DNA of 36,470 nt. Origin: Ramlibacter sp. (GTDB lineage: Bacteria > Pseudomonadota > Gammaproteobacteria > Burkholderiales > Burkholderiaceae_C). Below the pieces are notes generated by a model, which did not search any database, was not told the DNA's origin, and saw only the letters and a list, made by a program, of their open reading frames with translations. Below are positions 1-7,907 of this stretch, in pieces (position 1 is the first letter of the stretch; the number at the start of each line of letters is the position of its first letter). The DNA lies in the NCBI RefSeq assembly GCF_013697775.1, contig NZ_JACCWG010000293.1, positions 1 to 36,470 of the forward strand, written 5' to 3'. A program made the position numbers and the translations under genes.

Positions 1-58
1 CCGCCGCCTGCTTGATGAAACCAATGATCTGCTCTTCGGTAAACCTGCTCTTCTTCAT
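1..58 (-). CDS. IS3-family transposase OrfA, N-terminal fragment (runs off window)
   Basis: Only 19 codons are visible. They read MKKSRFTEEQIIGFIKQAA, the conserved N-terminus of the helix-turn-helix OrfA of IS3-family transposases, which binds the element's inverted repeats. An in-frame ATG also occurs at 67 (adding MTD), but the AGGAG lies only one base before that codon and about ten bases before the ATG at 58. I therefore prefer 58. The rest of orfA and any orfB lie outside the window, so whether the transposase is intact is unknown. Confidence 0.8.
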   Translation of the reverse strand, partial: MKKSRFTEEQIIGFIKQAA

Positions 59-126
59 GTCCGTCATTCTCCTGGTTGACGGACCTCCTGGAATTTAGAT
101 TGGTATGGCTGTAAGGGGGCAGGTCA
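1..126 (-). mobile_element. IS3-family insertion sequence, left terminal part only
   Basis: Reading the minus strand leftwards from 126, the element starts with TGACCTGCCCCC (115-126), which begins with TG as IS3-family inverted repeats do. A leader of about 60 bp follows and then the start of an OrfA-like transposase gene. The element continues beyond the left window edge, so neither its other inverted repeat nor the target-site duplication can be seen. It interrupts the integrase gene at 124-435 and is less GC-rich than the rest of the window. The family call rests on the OrfA N-terminus plus the terminal sequence; the subgroup (IS407-like) is a guess. Confidence 0.8.
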
Positions 127-435
127 CTCCAACAGTCTCCTGGCCCGCTCTGCGTCGGCGTCGTTATTGATGTTCTTCAACTTCACGCCGTTGGGCAGTT
201 CAACATCGAGCTTCTTCACTCGGCCATCGGCGAGGGCTTGTTGTATCTCGGCAATCGTTGGCTCGGTCCTGCGGTTCATCGTGTCCCACTCCCAATTCAG
301 GCAAGAAGCCCTCATCGTAGCAAGCTCAACAGACTTGGTTCGAAGGGATCGCTTGATCGTCTTCCCGGCGTCAGTGACGCGGAAATAGAAGGTGCCGTAG
401 CGGTCGCGTTGCAGGTGAGGAACAGCGGTTTTCAT
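124..435 (-). pseudogene. Tyrosine recombinase (phage/island integrase), N-terminal remnant cut by an IS
   Basis: The frame starting at the ATG at 435 gives 103 residues (MKTAVPHLQRDRYGTFYFRV..., then KRSLRTKSVELATMRA). This resembles the N-terminal DUF6538/SAM-like region of tyrosine integrases. The frame ends at a TGA (124-126) that is itself the first codon of the IS terminal repeat, so the insertion created the stop. The whole catalytic domain (the R...HxxR...Y residues) is missing, so the product cannot recombine DNA. The same frame stays open up to a GTG at 492, but that lies inside the hairpin downstream of tRNA-Met. Start choice is uncertain because no clear ribosome-binding site is visible. 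Position beside a tRNA fits an integrated island whose body lies to the left. Confidence 0.7.
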
Positions 436-480
436 GGGGCTTGGGTTGGCCCACTGCTTGGACCACCTGCCTCGGAAGTG

Positions 481-514
481 AAAAACCCGCACCAGCTAAT
501 GCTGATGCGGGTTT
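481..514 (-). terminator. Rho-independent terminator downstream of tRNA-Met
   Basis: A hairpin with arms AAACCCGCA...AGC and GCT...TGCGGGTTT closes around a four-base loop. On the minus strand it ends in a run of five T, 10 bp beyond the tRNA 3' end. It fits a terminator for the tRNA transcript and insulates the integrase remnant. Confidence 0.75.
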
Positions 515-523
515 CCGGCTGTT

Positions 524-600
<77 letters not shown>

Positions 601-634
601 TGAGCCCGAAATTATAGCGTGGTCGCGGGCCGGT

Positions 635-1414
635 TCACTGGTGCTTGAACTGCGCCTTGCGCTTGTTCACGAAGGCGTCCATGCCTTCCTTCTGGTCGGT
701 GGTGGCGAACATGGCGTGGAACATGCGCCGCTCGAACATGATGCCGTCGGCCAGCGTCCCCTCGAACGACTTGTTGACCGCCTCCTTGGCCGCCATCACG
801 GCGATCTGCGAGTAATCGCAAATCATCAGCGCGGCCGCCAGCGTTTCCTCCATCAGCTTGTCCAGCGGCACCACGCGGCTGACCAGGCCGGCGCGCTCGG
901 CTTCGGTGGCGTCCATCATGCGGCCGGTGAGCGCCATGTCCATCGCCTTGGACTTGCCCACCGCGCGCGGCAGGCGCTGCGTGCCGCCGGCGCCGGGGAT
1001 GATGCCCAGCTTGATTTCCGGCTGGCCGAACTTGGCGTTCTCGGCGGCGATGATGAAGTCGCACATCATCGCCAGCTCGCAGCCGCCGCCCAGCGCGAAG
1101 CCGCTGACCGCGGCGATCACCGGCTTGCGGATGCTGCGGATGGTTTCCCAGTTGCGCGTGATGTAGTCGTTCTTGTAGACGTCGGCGAAGCCGTAGCTGG
1201 CCATGGCGCCGATGTCGGCGCCGGCGGCAAACGCCTTCTCGCTGCCGGTGACGACCATGCAGCCGATGGCCGGGTCGGCATCGAACGCCTTGAGCGCGGC
1301 GCCCAGCTCGTCCATGAGCCCGTTGTTCAGCGCATTGAGCTGCTTGGGGCGGTTGAGCGTGACGACGCCGACCTTGCCGCCCTCGGTGCGGACCTCGATG
1401 AATTCGTTGGCCAT
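635..1414 (-). CDS. paaF: Enoyl-CoA hydratase, PaaF-type
   Basis: This 259-aa crotonase-fold protein hydrates 2,3-unsaturated acyl-CoA; in phenylacetate breakdown PaaF acts on 2,3-dehydroadipyl-CoA. Both crotonase catalytic glutamates are present: E113 in GGGCELAMMCD and E133 in FGQPEI, followed by GIIPGAGGTQRL. The oxyanion-hole region AAGAD is at 63-67. The start ATG at 1414 follows CAGGAGAAC. It is transcribed away from paaG with a 114-bp shared control region, and its 3' end lies 34 bp from the tRNA. The family is certain. The PaaF assignment is inferred from the paaG-paaI-paaK neighbours, because general fatty-acid enoyl-CoA hydratases look alike. Confidence 0.87.
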   Translation of the reverse strand: MANEFIEVRTEGGKVGVVTLNRPKQLNALNNGLMDELGAALKAFDADPAIGCMVVTGSEKAFAAGADIGAMASYGFADVYKNDYITRNWETIRSIRKPVIAAVSGFALGGGCELAMMCDFIIAAENAKFGQPEIKLGIIPGAGGTQRLPRAVGKSKAMDMALTGRMMDATEAERAGLVSRVVPLDKLMEETLAAALMICDYSQIAVMAAKEAVNKSFEGTLADGIMFERRMFHAMFATTDQKEGMDAFVNKRKAQFKHQ

Positions 1415-1442
1415 GTGGGTTCTCCTGCCTGTGGGATGCCAA

Positions 1443-1448
1443 ACTATA
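1443..1448 (-). promoter_or_regulatory. Candidate -10 element for paaF
   Basis: On the minus strand the sequence reads CGGTATAGT about 28 bases before the paaF start, a good sigma-70 -10 match (TATAGT). No convincing -35 is visible at 17 bp, which would fit an activated or repressor-controlled promoter. This is inference from sequence only. Confidence 0.35.
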
Positions 1449-1472
1449 CCGAGAATGCACGGCCCGGCCGTC

Positions 1473-1498
1473 ATTGCCCGACCGCACGGTCGGCGAAT
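1473..1498. promoter_or_regulatory. Palindromic operator between paaF and paaG (PaaR/TetR-type candidate)
   Basis: The sequence is a palindrome of the form ATT-N2-CCGACCG-N2-CGGTCGG-N2-AAT, with every stated position matching. It lies midway between the two divergent paa transcription units and about 30 bp before the paaG start. Spacing and symmetry suit a dimeric TetR-family repressor such as PaaR, which senses phenylacetyl-CoA in betaproteobacteria. The regulator gene is not in the window, so the name of the binding protein is inference. Confidence 0.55.
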
Positions 1499-1528
1499 GT
1501 TAGAGTTACCCGAAAAGGAGACGACCCC

Positions 1529-2332
1529 ATGGACGAAGCCACCGTTCTGTACGAGGCACGCGGTGCCGTCGCGCTGGTCACGCTGAACCGGCCGCAGGCG
1601 CTCAACAGCTTCACGCGGCGCATGCACGCCGACTTCAAGGAAGCGCTGGAGCGCGTCAACGGCGACGCCTCCATTCGCGCGCTGGTGCTCACCGGTGCGG
1701 GCCGCGGTTTTTGCGCCGGCGCCGACCTCTCCGAATTCGATTTCGCGCCCGGCCCCGACCTGGTCAAGCGCGCCGATCCCGGCCCGCTGATCGAAGCCGC
1801 CTTCAACCCCATGACGCGCCGCCTGATGGACCTGCGCGTGCCAACCATCGCCGCGGTGAACGGCGTGGCGGCGGGCGCGGGCGCCTCGATCGCCATGGCC
1901 TGCGACCTGGCCGTGGCGGCGACCGGCGCCAGCTTCGTGCAGGCCTTCAGCAAGATCGGCCTGATCCCCGATGCCGGCGGCAGCTGGCTCCTGATCAAGA
2001 AGCTGGGCCTGGCGCGCGCCATGGGCTGCGCCATGCTGGGCGACAAGGTCAGCGCCAAGGACGCGAAAGAGTGGGGAATGATCTGGGACGTGGCGCCCGA
2101 AGGCGAGGACTGCGTGCAGGCGGCGCTGAAGCTGGCCGAGCGCCTGGCCGTGCTGCCGACCAAGGCGCTGGTCGCAACGCGGCGCCTGCTGCGCGCGGCC
2201 GCCAGCAACGAGCTGGATGCGCAGCTGGACCTGGAGCGCAAGACGCAGTCGGCCCTGGGCGCGACGCACGACTACATCGAGGGCGTCTCCGCCTTCCTGG
2301 AAAAACGCCCGCCGCAGTTCAAGGGCGAGTGA
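1529..2332 (+). CDS. paaG: 2-(1,2-epoxy-1,2-dihydrophenyl)acetyl-CoA isomerase
   Basis: This 267-aa crotonase-family isomerase converts ring-1,2-epoxyphenylacetyl-CoA to the oxepin form in aerobic phenylacetate catabolism. The sequence carries the oxyanion-hole region CAGADLSEF (62-70) and GVAAGAGASIAMACD (112-126). At the second catalytic position it has FSKIGLIPDAGGSW, with D148 as the catalytic acid typical of PaaG; the glutamates used by hydratases are absent. The start ATG follows AAAAGGAG at good spacing. A frame extension upstream runs antisense through paaF and is not used. The stop overlaps the paaI start by one base, so paaG, paaI and paaK form one operon. Confidence 0.93.
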   Translation: MDEATVLYEARGAVALVTLNRPQALNSFTRRMHADFKEALERVNGDASIRALVLTGAGRGFCAGADLSEFDFAPGPDLVKRADPGPLIEAAFNPMTRRLMDLRVPTIAAVNGVAAGAGASIAMACDLAVAATGASFVQAFSKIGLIPDAGGSWLLIKKLGLARAMGCAMLGDKVSAKDAKEWGMIWDVAPEGEDCVQAALKLAERLAVLPTKALVATRRLLRAAASNELDAQLDLERKTQSALGATHDYIEGVSAFLEKRPPQFKGE

Positions 2333-2775
2333 TGCAGCCAGCCGACAAGGAACTCGCCGCACGCGTCGGCCAAGCCATGTTCGCGGCCGACAGCGCCAGC
2401 CGCGACTTCATGCGGATGGAGCTGGTGGCGTGCGAACCCGGCCGCGCGGTGATGCGCATGGCGGTGCGCGAGGCCATGCTCAACGGCCACAAGATCTGCC
2501 ACGGCGGCCTGATCTTCACGCTGGCGGATTCCACATTCGCCTTCGCCTGCAACAGCCGCAACAAGGTGACGGTTGCGGCCGGCTGCAGCATCGAATTCCT
2601 CAAGCCCGGCAAGCTGGGCGACGTGCTCACCTGCGAGGGCGTCGAGCAGGTGCTGCAGGGCCGCCACGGCATCTACGACATGCAGGTCACCAACCAGCAC
2701 GGCGAGGTGGTGGCCATGTTCCGCGGCAAGAGCGCGCAGATCCACGGCACGGTCGTGCCGGAGCCAACCGCATGA
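2332..2775 (+). CDS. paaI: Hydroxyphenylacetyl-CoA thioesterase
   Basis: This 147-aa hot-dog-fold thioesterase has the family pattern NGHKICHGG (51-59) followed by LADSTFAFACN, with D66 as the likely catalytic acid. PaaI hydrolyses dead-end ring-hydroxylated phenylacetyl-CoA and so frees trapped CoA. Its ATG shares a base with the paaG stop (TGATG), and its TGA overlaps the paaK ATG (ATGA). This indicates translational coupling through the operon. Length is normal for the family, and nothing looks damaged. Confidence 0.92.
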   Translation: MQPADKELAARVGQAMFAADSASRDFMRMELVACEPGRAVMRMAVREAMLNGHKICHGGLIFTLADSTFAFACNSRNKVTVAAGCSIEFLKPGKLGDVLTCEGVEQVLQGRHGIYDMQVTNQHGEVVAMFRGKSAQIHGTVVPEPTA

Positions 2776-4073
2776 CGATGACAAGTTTTCCCCTGGAGCC
2801 GATCGAGAAAGCCGGCGTCGACGAACTGCGCAGCCTGCAGCTCAAGCGCCTGAAGGCGACGCTGCAGCATGCGTACGCCAACTCGCCGGTGTATCTCCGC
2901 AAGTTCGACGAAGCCGGCGTGCACCCGGACGACTGCCGCGCGCTGGACGACCTGCGCAAGTTCCCGTTCACGACCAAGAAGGACCTGCGCGACAGCTATC
3001 CGTTCGGCATGTTCGCCGTGCCGCGCGGCCAGTGCGCGCGCATCCACGCATCCAGCGGCACCACCGGCAAGCCCACGGTGGTGGGCTACACGAAGAACGA
3101 CATCGACACCTGGGCCGGCCTGATGGCGCGCAGCATCCGCGCCTCGGGTGCACGGCCTGGCGACCTGGTGCACGTGAGCTACGGCTACGGCCTGTTCACC
3201 GGCGGCCTGGGCGCGCACTATGGCGCGGAAAAGCTCGGCCTGACGGTGGTGCCCTTCGGCGGCGGGCAGACCGAGCGCCAGGTGCAATTGATCCACGATT
3301 TCCGTCCGGACATCATCATGGTCACGCCCAGCTACATGCTGGCCATCGCCGACGAGTTCGAGCGCCAGGGGCTGGACCCGCGCGAGAGCAGCCTGCGCCT
3401 GGGCATCTTCGGCGCCGAGCCCTGGACCAACGACATGCGCGCGGCGATCGAGGCGCGCATGCGCATCGACGCGGTGGACATCTACGGCCTGTCGGAAGTG
3501 ATGGGCCCGGGCGTGGCCAACGAGTGCGTGGAAACCAAGGACGGCCCGACCATCTGGGAAGACCATTTCTATCCCGAGATCGTGAACCCCGAAACCGGCG
3601 AGCCGGTGGCCGACGGCGAGCTGGGCGAACTGGTGTTCACCAGCCTCACCAAGGAGGCGCTGCCCATCATCCGCTACCGCACGCGCGACCTCACGCGCCT
3701 CCTGCCTGGCACGGCGCGCACCATGCGCCGCATGGAGAAGATCACCGGCCGCAGCGACGACATGATGATCGTGCGCGGCGTCAACGTGTTCCCCACGCAG
3801 ATCGAGGAGCTGATCCTGCGCCGGGCGGAACTGGCCCCGCACTACCAGTGCCTGCTCACGCGCGAAGGCCCGCTGGATGCGCTGGCCGTGCTGGTGGAAT
3901 GCCGCGCCGACCTGGCGCACGACAGCGACGCCGTGCGCGCCGCGGGCGACATGCTGGCGCACGAGATCAAGGCCTACGTCGGCACCAGCGCGCGCATCGA
4001 ACTGCGGCCTGCGGGCGGCATCGAGCGCAGCATGGGCAAGGCCAGGCGCGTGGTCGACCAGCGCAAGGGCTGA
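2772..4073 (+). CDS. paaK: Phenylacetate-CoA ligase
   Basis: This 433-aa adenylate-forming enzyme activates phenylacetate with ATP and CoA, the first step of the pathway. The P-loop-like AMP-binding motif HASSGTTGKP is at 92-101. Later come YGLSEVMGPG, the RYRTRDLT motif, GRSDDMMIVRGVNVFP (hinge and start of the C-terminal lid) and a C-terminal GKARRVVD. Length and motif order match PaaK. It overlaps paaI by 4 bp and ends 4 bp before a methyltransferase gene. The ring-epoxidase genes paaABCDE are not in this window. Confidence 0.95.
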   Translation: MTMTSFPLEPIEKAGVDELRSLQLKRLKATLQHAYANSPVYLRKFDEAGVHPDDCRALDDLRKFPFTTKKDLRDSYPFGMFAVPRGQCARIHASSGTTGKPTVVGYTKNDIDTWAGLMARSIRASGARPGDLVHVSYGYGLFTGGLGAHYGAEKLGLTVVPFGGGQTERQVQLIHDFRPDIIMVTPSYMLAIADEFERQGLDPRESSLRLGIFGAEPWTNDMRAAIEARMRIDAVDIYGLSEVMGPGVANECVETKDGPTIWEDHFYPEIVNPETGEPVADGELGELVFTSLTKEALPIIRYRTRDLTRLLPGTARTMRRMEKITGRSDDMMIVRGVNVFPTQIEELILRRAELAPHYQCLLTREGPLDALAVLVECRADLAHDSDAVRAAGDMLAHEIKAYVGTSARIELRPAGGIERSMGKARRVVDQRKG

Positions 4074-4077
4074 CGCG

Positions 4078-5043
4078 ATGCTGCGGCAACTGCGTGCGGG
4101 CTGGCGGCGCCTGGTGGGCGGTGAGAGTGGCAGCGAAAGCGGCGACGGGGCCGCGCGCACCGCGCAGCATTGGGACAACTGGCAGGCGCGCGTCGCACAG
4201 CAGCCCGCGCGCTACGGCGACTGGGCCGATCACCCGGTGATCCTGGGCCTGCTGCAGGAGGAGTTGTTCGGCTCGCCATCGGTGTCGGTGCTGGATTTCT
4301 TCAAGGCCAGCTGCCCCGCATTCGAGAGCGCCCATGCGCTCAGCCTGTGCTGCGGCGACGGCGCCTTCGAGCGGCAGCTGGTTGCCGCCGGCGTGTTCGG
4401 CTCGGTGACGGGCATGGACCTGTCGCCCGCGCGGGTGGAGGCCGCCAACGCCGCGCGCGGCGAGTGGGCCGGACGGCTCGCGTACGAAATGGGCGACGCC
4501 AACAGCGGCGCATTCGGCACGGCCTGCTACGACGTGGTGTTCGCCAAGGCGGCGCTGCACCATGTGGAAGCGCTGGAGGCCATGTTCGCCGGCGTGCGGC
4601 GCTGCCTGCGCCCGGGCGGCCGGCTGGCGGCCATCGACTTCTTCGGCCCCACGCGCTTCCAGTGGACGGATCGGCAGCTGGCGCTGGCCAATGCGTTCCT
4701 GCAGCGGCTGCCCGACGCGCTGGTGCGCCGGCCCGACGGTTCCTTGCACCGCAACCTGCAGCGGCCGACCGTGGCGCACATGATCGCGCTCGATCCGTCG
4801 GAGGCGGTGCGTTCCGGCGAGCTGCTGGACGCACTGCGCGCCAGCATGCGCACCGAGCACGAACTGGATGCAGGCGGCGCGGTGCTCAACCTGGTGTTCG
4901 ACGGCGCCATCGTCAACAACTTCGAGGCGGGCCGCCCGGAGCACGACGCCTGGATCCACGAAGCCTTCGCCTGCGAGCGCGCGCACATGGCCGCGGGCGA
5001 CATCGGCAGCGACTTCAAGGTGATCGTCGCGCGGCCGGCCTGA
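4078..5043 (+). CDS. Class I SAM-dependent methyltransferase, substrate unknown
   Basis: The product has 321 residues with a Rossmann-fold methyltransferase core. The SAM-binding motif I is ALSLCCGDGAFERQL (87-101). An acidic residue follows at GMDLSPARVEAAN, then YDVVFAKAALHHVE (motif IV region) and RCLRPGGRLAAIDFF (post-motif). The first 40 residues are basic and poorly conserved. It starts 4 bp after paaK and so is probably co-transcribed, but nothing ties it to phenylacetate chemistry. It converges with the DUF3108 gene. I cannot name the substrate. Confidence 0.8.
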   Translation: MLRQLRAGWRRLVGGESGSESGDGAARTAQHWDNWQARVAQQPARYGDWADHPVILGLLQEELFGSPSVSVLDFFKASCPAFESAHALSLCCGDGAFERQLVAAGVFGSVTGMDLSPARVEAANAARGEWAGRLAYEMGDANSGAFGTACYDVVFAKAALHHVEALEAMFAGVRRCLRPGGRLAAIDFFGPTRFQWTDRQLALANAFLQRLPDALVRRPDGSLHRNLQRPTVAHMIALDPSEAVRSGELLDALRASMRTEHELDAGGAVLNLVFDGAIVNNFEAGRPEHDAWIHEAFACERAHMAAGDIGSDFKVIVARPA

Positions 5044-5061
5044 AGCACTCGCCGCATTGCG

Positions 5062-6171
5062 TCAGCGCTGCTCGATCCGCTCGACGAGCAAGTCCACGTA
5101 GGCCATGTCGTCCATGTTGACGCGGATGCGCACCGGCAGGTACTGCAGGCCGGGCGCAAACCACATTTCCGCCGTGATGTTGCCGCGCGGGTTGGCGATG
5201 GGCCGCGGCCTGAGGTGGAAGGTGTCCAGCGCGCCGAGCTGTGGCGTCTGCAGCACTTCGCGGCCGACCACGTCGTAGGTCCACAGGTCCACGCCGCCGG
5301 GCCGCGCCATCCAGAAACTCACCGCCTGGCCCACCTGCAGCTGCGTGCCGCCGGTGGCGAAGCGGTGTCCCAGCTCCACGAACTGGCTGGCCGTGTCCTG
5401 CACGCCTTCGGGCCGCGGCAGCACGCGGCCGCCCTCGACCAGCACCGTGCTGCGGTCCAGCCGCACGGCGCGCGGCTTGCCGTTGCGCACTTCCTCGTAG
5501 GCGCGCGGCGCCAGCCCGGCGGGCGTGACCTCGCCCTGGCTGGTGAGCACCAGGCTGGCCCACACCGCCACGTCCACCGCCACCCGCACCTGGTAGGCGC
5601 TGCCGTCGCGCTGCCACTGCACGCGTGCGTCGCCGAACAACTCGCCGCTGCGAAAGCGCCCGCTCAGGACATAAGACAGGCGGGTGTCGGCGGGCCAGCT
5701 GTCCAGCGCTTGCGCGTCGCTTGACGCAGGGGCAGACGCGGGCGGCGCCGCCGCTTCCGCCTGCGCTGCGGGTGGCTGCACGGCAGGCGGCTGGGGCTCG
5801 GTGGTGGCCGGCGCTTGCGGTGCCTGTTGCGGTTGCGGCGGCTGCGCATCGGCCATTTGCCGCTGCTCCTGCGTGGGCTCCGAGGCCGCCGGCTTGCGCG
5901 GCTTCACGGCCGCGGCGAAGGCGTTGTTGTCCCGGGCCGGCATTGCCGCAGCCGGCTTCGGCACCGCGGCGGCAACCGGCACGGACGGCGGCGCCTGCGG
6001 CTTCAGCAGCCGCGTGAACATGGGATCGACGGTGGGCCGCAGTACGGTGCTGTAGCGCAGCTCGCGCGCCAGCCAGTCGAGGGTGAACGCATGCAGCGCC
6101 ACCACCGCGCTCGCCAGCAGGACCAGGGCCCGCCAGCCGGGCCTGCGCGTCAGGCGCGCACGCTCAGCCAC
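5062..6171 (-). CDS. DUF3108 domain protein with N-terminal anchor and Pro/Gln-rich linker
   Basis: This 369-aa protein starts at a GTG at 6171 that overlaps the end of the M61 peptidase gene by 22 bp. Residues 1-12 are basic, and 13-35 form a membrane segment. Residues about 45-155 are a proline/alanine/glutamine linker (QPPQPQQAPQAP and similar) of TonB-like appearance. Residues about 160-365 form the DUF3108 domain of predicted beta strands, ending VRINMDDM...VERIEQR-like. The layout suggests an inner-membrane-anchored periplasmic protein reaching towards the envelope. DUF3108 has no assigned reaction. It is the last gene of the ubiH-dsbC-M61-DUF3108 operon. Confidence 0.8.
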   Translation of the reverse strand: MAERARLTRRPGWRALVLLASAVVALHAFTLDWLARELRYSTVLRPTVDPMFTRLLKPQAPPSVPVAAAVPKPAAAMPARDNNAFAAAVKPRKPAASEPTQEQRQMADAQPPQPQQAPQAPATTEPQPPAVQPPAAQAEAAAPPASAPASSDAQALDSWPADTRLSYVLSGRFRSGELFGDARVQWQRDGSAYQVRVAVDVAVWASLVLTSQGEVTPAGLAPRAYEEVRNGKPRAVRLDRSTVLVEGGRVLPRPEGVQDTASQFVELGHRFATGGTQLQVGQAVSFWMARPGGVDLWTYDVVGREVLQTPQLGALDTFHLRPRPIANPRGNITAEMWFAPGLQYLPVRIRVNMDDMAYVDLLVERIEQR

Positions 6172-7907
6172 GCCTGCGCCCGCGCCGCGTCGCGCAGCAC
6201 CAGCCGCCAGGTGCTGGCCGCGGCGGGAACGTTCAGCTCCAGGCGCAGCAGGCGGCGGTCGCGCGCGACCAGGGCCGTCACCTTCCTGTGGAGGCCGGCG
6301 TACAGGCCCAGGTCATCGAGCTTGCCCATGCGCCAGCCAGTGCCTCCCACTTCCACGCCGACCCATTCGTCGTTGGCGGCGAAGCCGGCCTGTTCGGCGG
6401 CGCCGCCGCGCAGCACGTTCTTCACCTGCAGCACAGCGCCCTCGTTCATGCGCAGGCCCAGGCGCTGCTGCAGCTGCGCCGGCTCCTCCAGCACCGCGAT
6501 GCCGTGGGCCTCCAGCAGCTCCTTGAGCGGCAGCTCGCGCGTGCCGTGCACCCAGGCAGCGATCTCGCGCGTGTAGGCGCGGCCGCCCACTTCCTTCAGC
6601 ACGGCGGCGAGGTCGGCCTCGGTCATCGGGCCGCCCTTGCAGCGCTGCCACAGCCCGCGCATCACGTCGTCCAGCGTGCCCAGACCTTCGGAGCGGAGCG
6701 TGAGGTCGAAGCACAGCGCCACCAGCGCGCCCTTGGTGTAGTAGCTGATGGTGGCGTTGGCGGTGTTCTCGTCCTGGCGGTAGTACTTCACCCAGGCGTC
6801 GAAGCTGGCCTGCGCCACCGATTGCAGTTCGCGCCCGGGCGCCTGCATCACCTGGTTGATGGTCTTGTTCAGCAGCTTGACGTAGGTGGTGTCGTCGATC
6901 ACGCCGGCACGGCGCAGCAGCAGGTCGTCGTAGTAGCTGGTGAAGCCTTCGAAGAACCACAGCAGCTGGGTGTAGTTCTCCTGGCCGTAGTCGTAGTGCT
7001 GGAATTCCGCCGGCCGCAGGCGCTTGACGTTCCAGGTGTGGAAGTACTCGTGGCTGATCAGGCCAAGCAGGGTGACGTAGCCTTCGCCCAGGCGCGTGTC
7101 GCCCAGCCGCGGCAGGTCGCGCCGCGAGGCGATCAGCGCCGTGGAATTGCGGTGTTCCAGGCCACCGTAGCCGTCGTCCACCGTGTTCAGCAGGAAGGCG
7201 TAGTTCTTGAACGGCGGGCGCTTGCGCTCGTGCCAGAAGCGGATCTGCGTCTCGCAGATCTTCTGCGTGTCGGCCAGCAGGCGCGCGCTGTCCACCGACT
7301 CGGCGGCGCCGGCCAGCACGAAACGGTGCATCGCTCCCCCTGCCTTGAACTCGGCGGAGAAGAAGGCACCCATTTCCACCGGGCAGTCGACCAGTTCGTC
7401 GTAGTCGGCCGCGGCATAGGTGCCGAAGCCGCGCTTACCGACGCGCACCGGCGCCAGGCCGGTGGCGGCGTCCCAGGCGGCGCCGTCCTTGGCGGGCGCC
7501 ACCAGTTCCAGCTCGTGCGGCTGCGCCTCCTGGCCGTGCACCTTCAGGCACATGCTGGTGCCGTTGAAGAAACCGCGCAGGTTGTCCAGCCACGCGGTGC
7601 GCACCGAGTTGTCGAAGGCGTAGACCTCGTAGCCCAGCACCAGCGGGCTCGACGGCACGCAGTCGACCAGCCAGTTGCACTTGTCGATCTGCTGCACCGC
7701 CACCGGCTTGCCGTCCTGCCGCGCGGTCAGGCGCTGCAGGTGGCGCGAGAACTCGCGCACCAGGTAGCTGCCGGGAATCCACACCGGCAGCGACAGGCGC
7801 TGCTGCGCCTGCGGCTGCGCGATGCTCAGCGTGACGTGGTAGAGGTGCGCCTGCACGTCCGCGGCTTCCACGCGGTAGTGCACGGGCACGACACGGCCGG
7901 GGCTCAC
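6150..7907 (-). CDS. M61 family metallopeptidase with C-terminal PDZ domain
   Basis: The product has 585 residues and resembles the glycyl aminopeptidase family M61. The zinc site HEYFHTWNVKRLRP is at 286-299, with E320 in WFFEGFTSYYDD as the likely third ligand. A beta-rich N-terminal domain (about 1-190) precedes it, and a PDZ-like domain lies at about 480-545 (LGLRMNEG...VLRGGAAEQAGF). I chose the GTG at 7907, whose GTGA overlaps the dsbC stop, because sequence further upstream in this frame is antisense-like and reads across dsbC. No signal peptide is evident, so the location is probably cytoplasmic. Family members cleave N-terminal Gly or Ala; the substrate here is unknown. Confidence 0.87.
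   Translation of the reverse strand: MSPGRVVPVHYRVEAADVQAHLYHVTLSIAQPQAQQRLSLPVWIPGSYLVREFSRHLQRLTARQDGKPVAVQQIDKCNWLVDCVPSSPLVLGYEVYAFDNSVRTAWLDNLRGFFNGTSMCLKVHGQEAQPHELELVAPAKDGAAWDAATGLAPVRVGKRGFGTYAAADYDELVDCPVEMGAFFSAEFKAGGAMHRFVLAGAAESVDSARLLADTQKICETQIRFWHERKRPPFKNYAFLLNTVDDGYGGLEHRNSTALIASRRDLPRLGDTRLGEGYVTLLGLISHEYFHTWNVKRLRPAEFQHYDYGQENYTQLLWFFEGFTSYYDDLLLRRAGVIDDTTYVKLLNKTINQVMQAPGRELQSVAQASFDAWVKYYRQDENTANATISYYTKGALVALCFDLTLRSEGLGTLDDVMRGLWQRCKGGPMTEADLAAVLKEVGGRAYTREIAAWVHGTRELPLKELLEAHGIAVLEEPAQLQQRLGLRMNEGAVLQVKNVLRGGAAEQAGFAANDEWVGVEVGGTGWRMGKLDDLGLYAGLHRKVTALVARDRRLLRLELNVPAAASTWRLVLRDAARAQAWLSVRA

Noticed and set aside
641-1528. Plus-strand extension upstream of paaG, antisense to paaF
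   Set aside because: It is low-complexity antisense translation; the paaG ATG at 1529 has its own AAAAGGAG.
635-2362. A 575-codon minus-strand frame that would fuse paaF to sequence antisense to paaG
   Set aside because: Residues before MANEF show no homology-like pattern and run antisense through a clear paaG. A good ribosome-binding site precedes the ATG at 1414.
2673-4178. A 501-codon minus-strand frame opposite paaK
   Set aside because: It is an antisense shadow with no motif; paaK on the plus strand is unambiguous.
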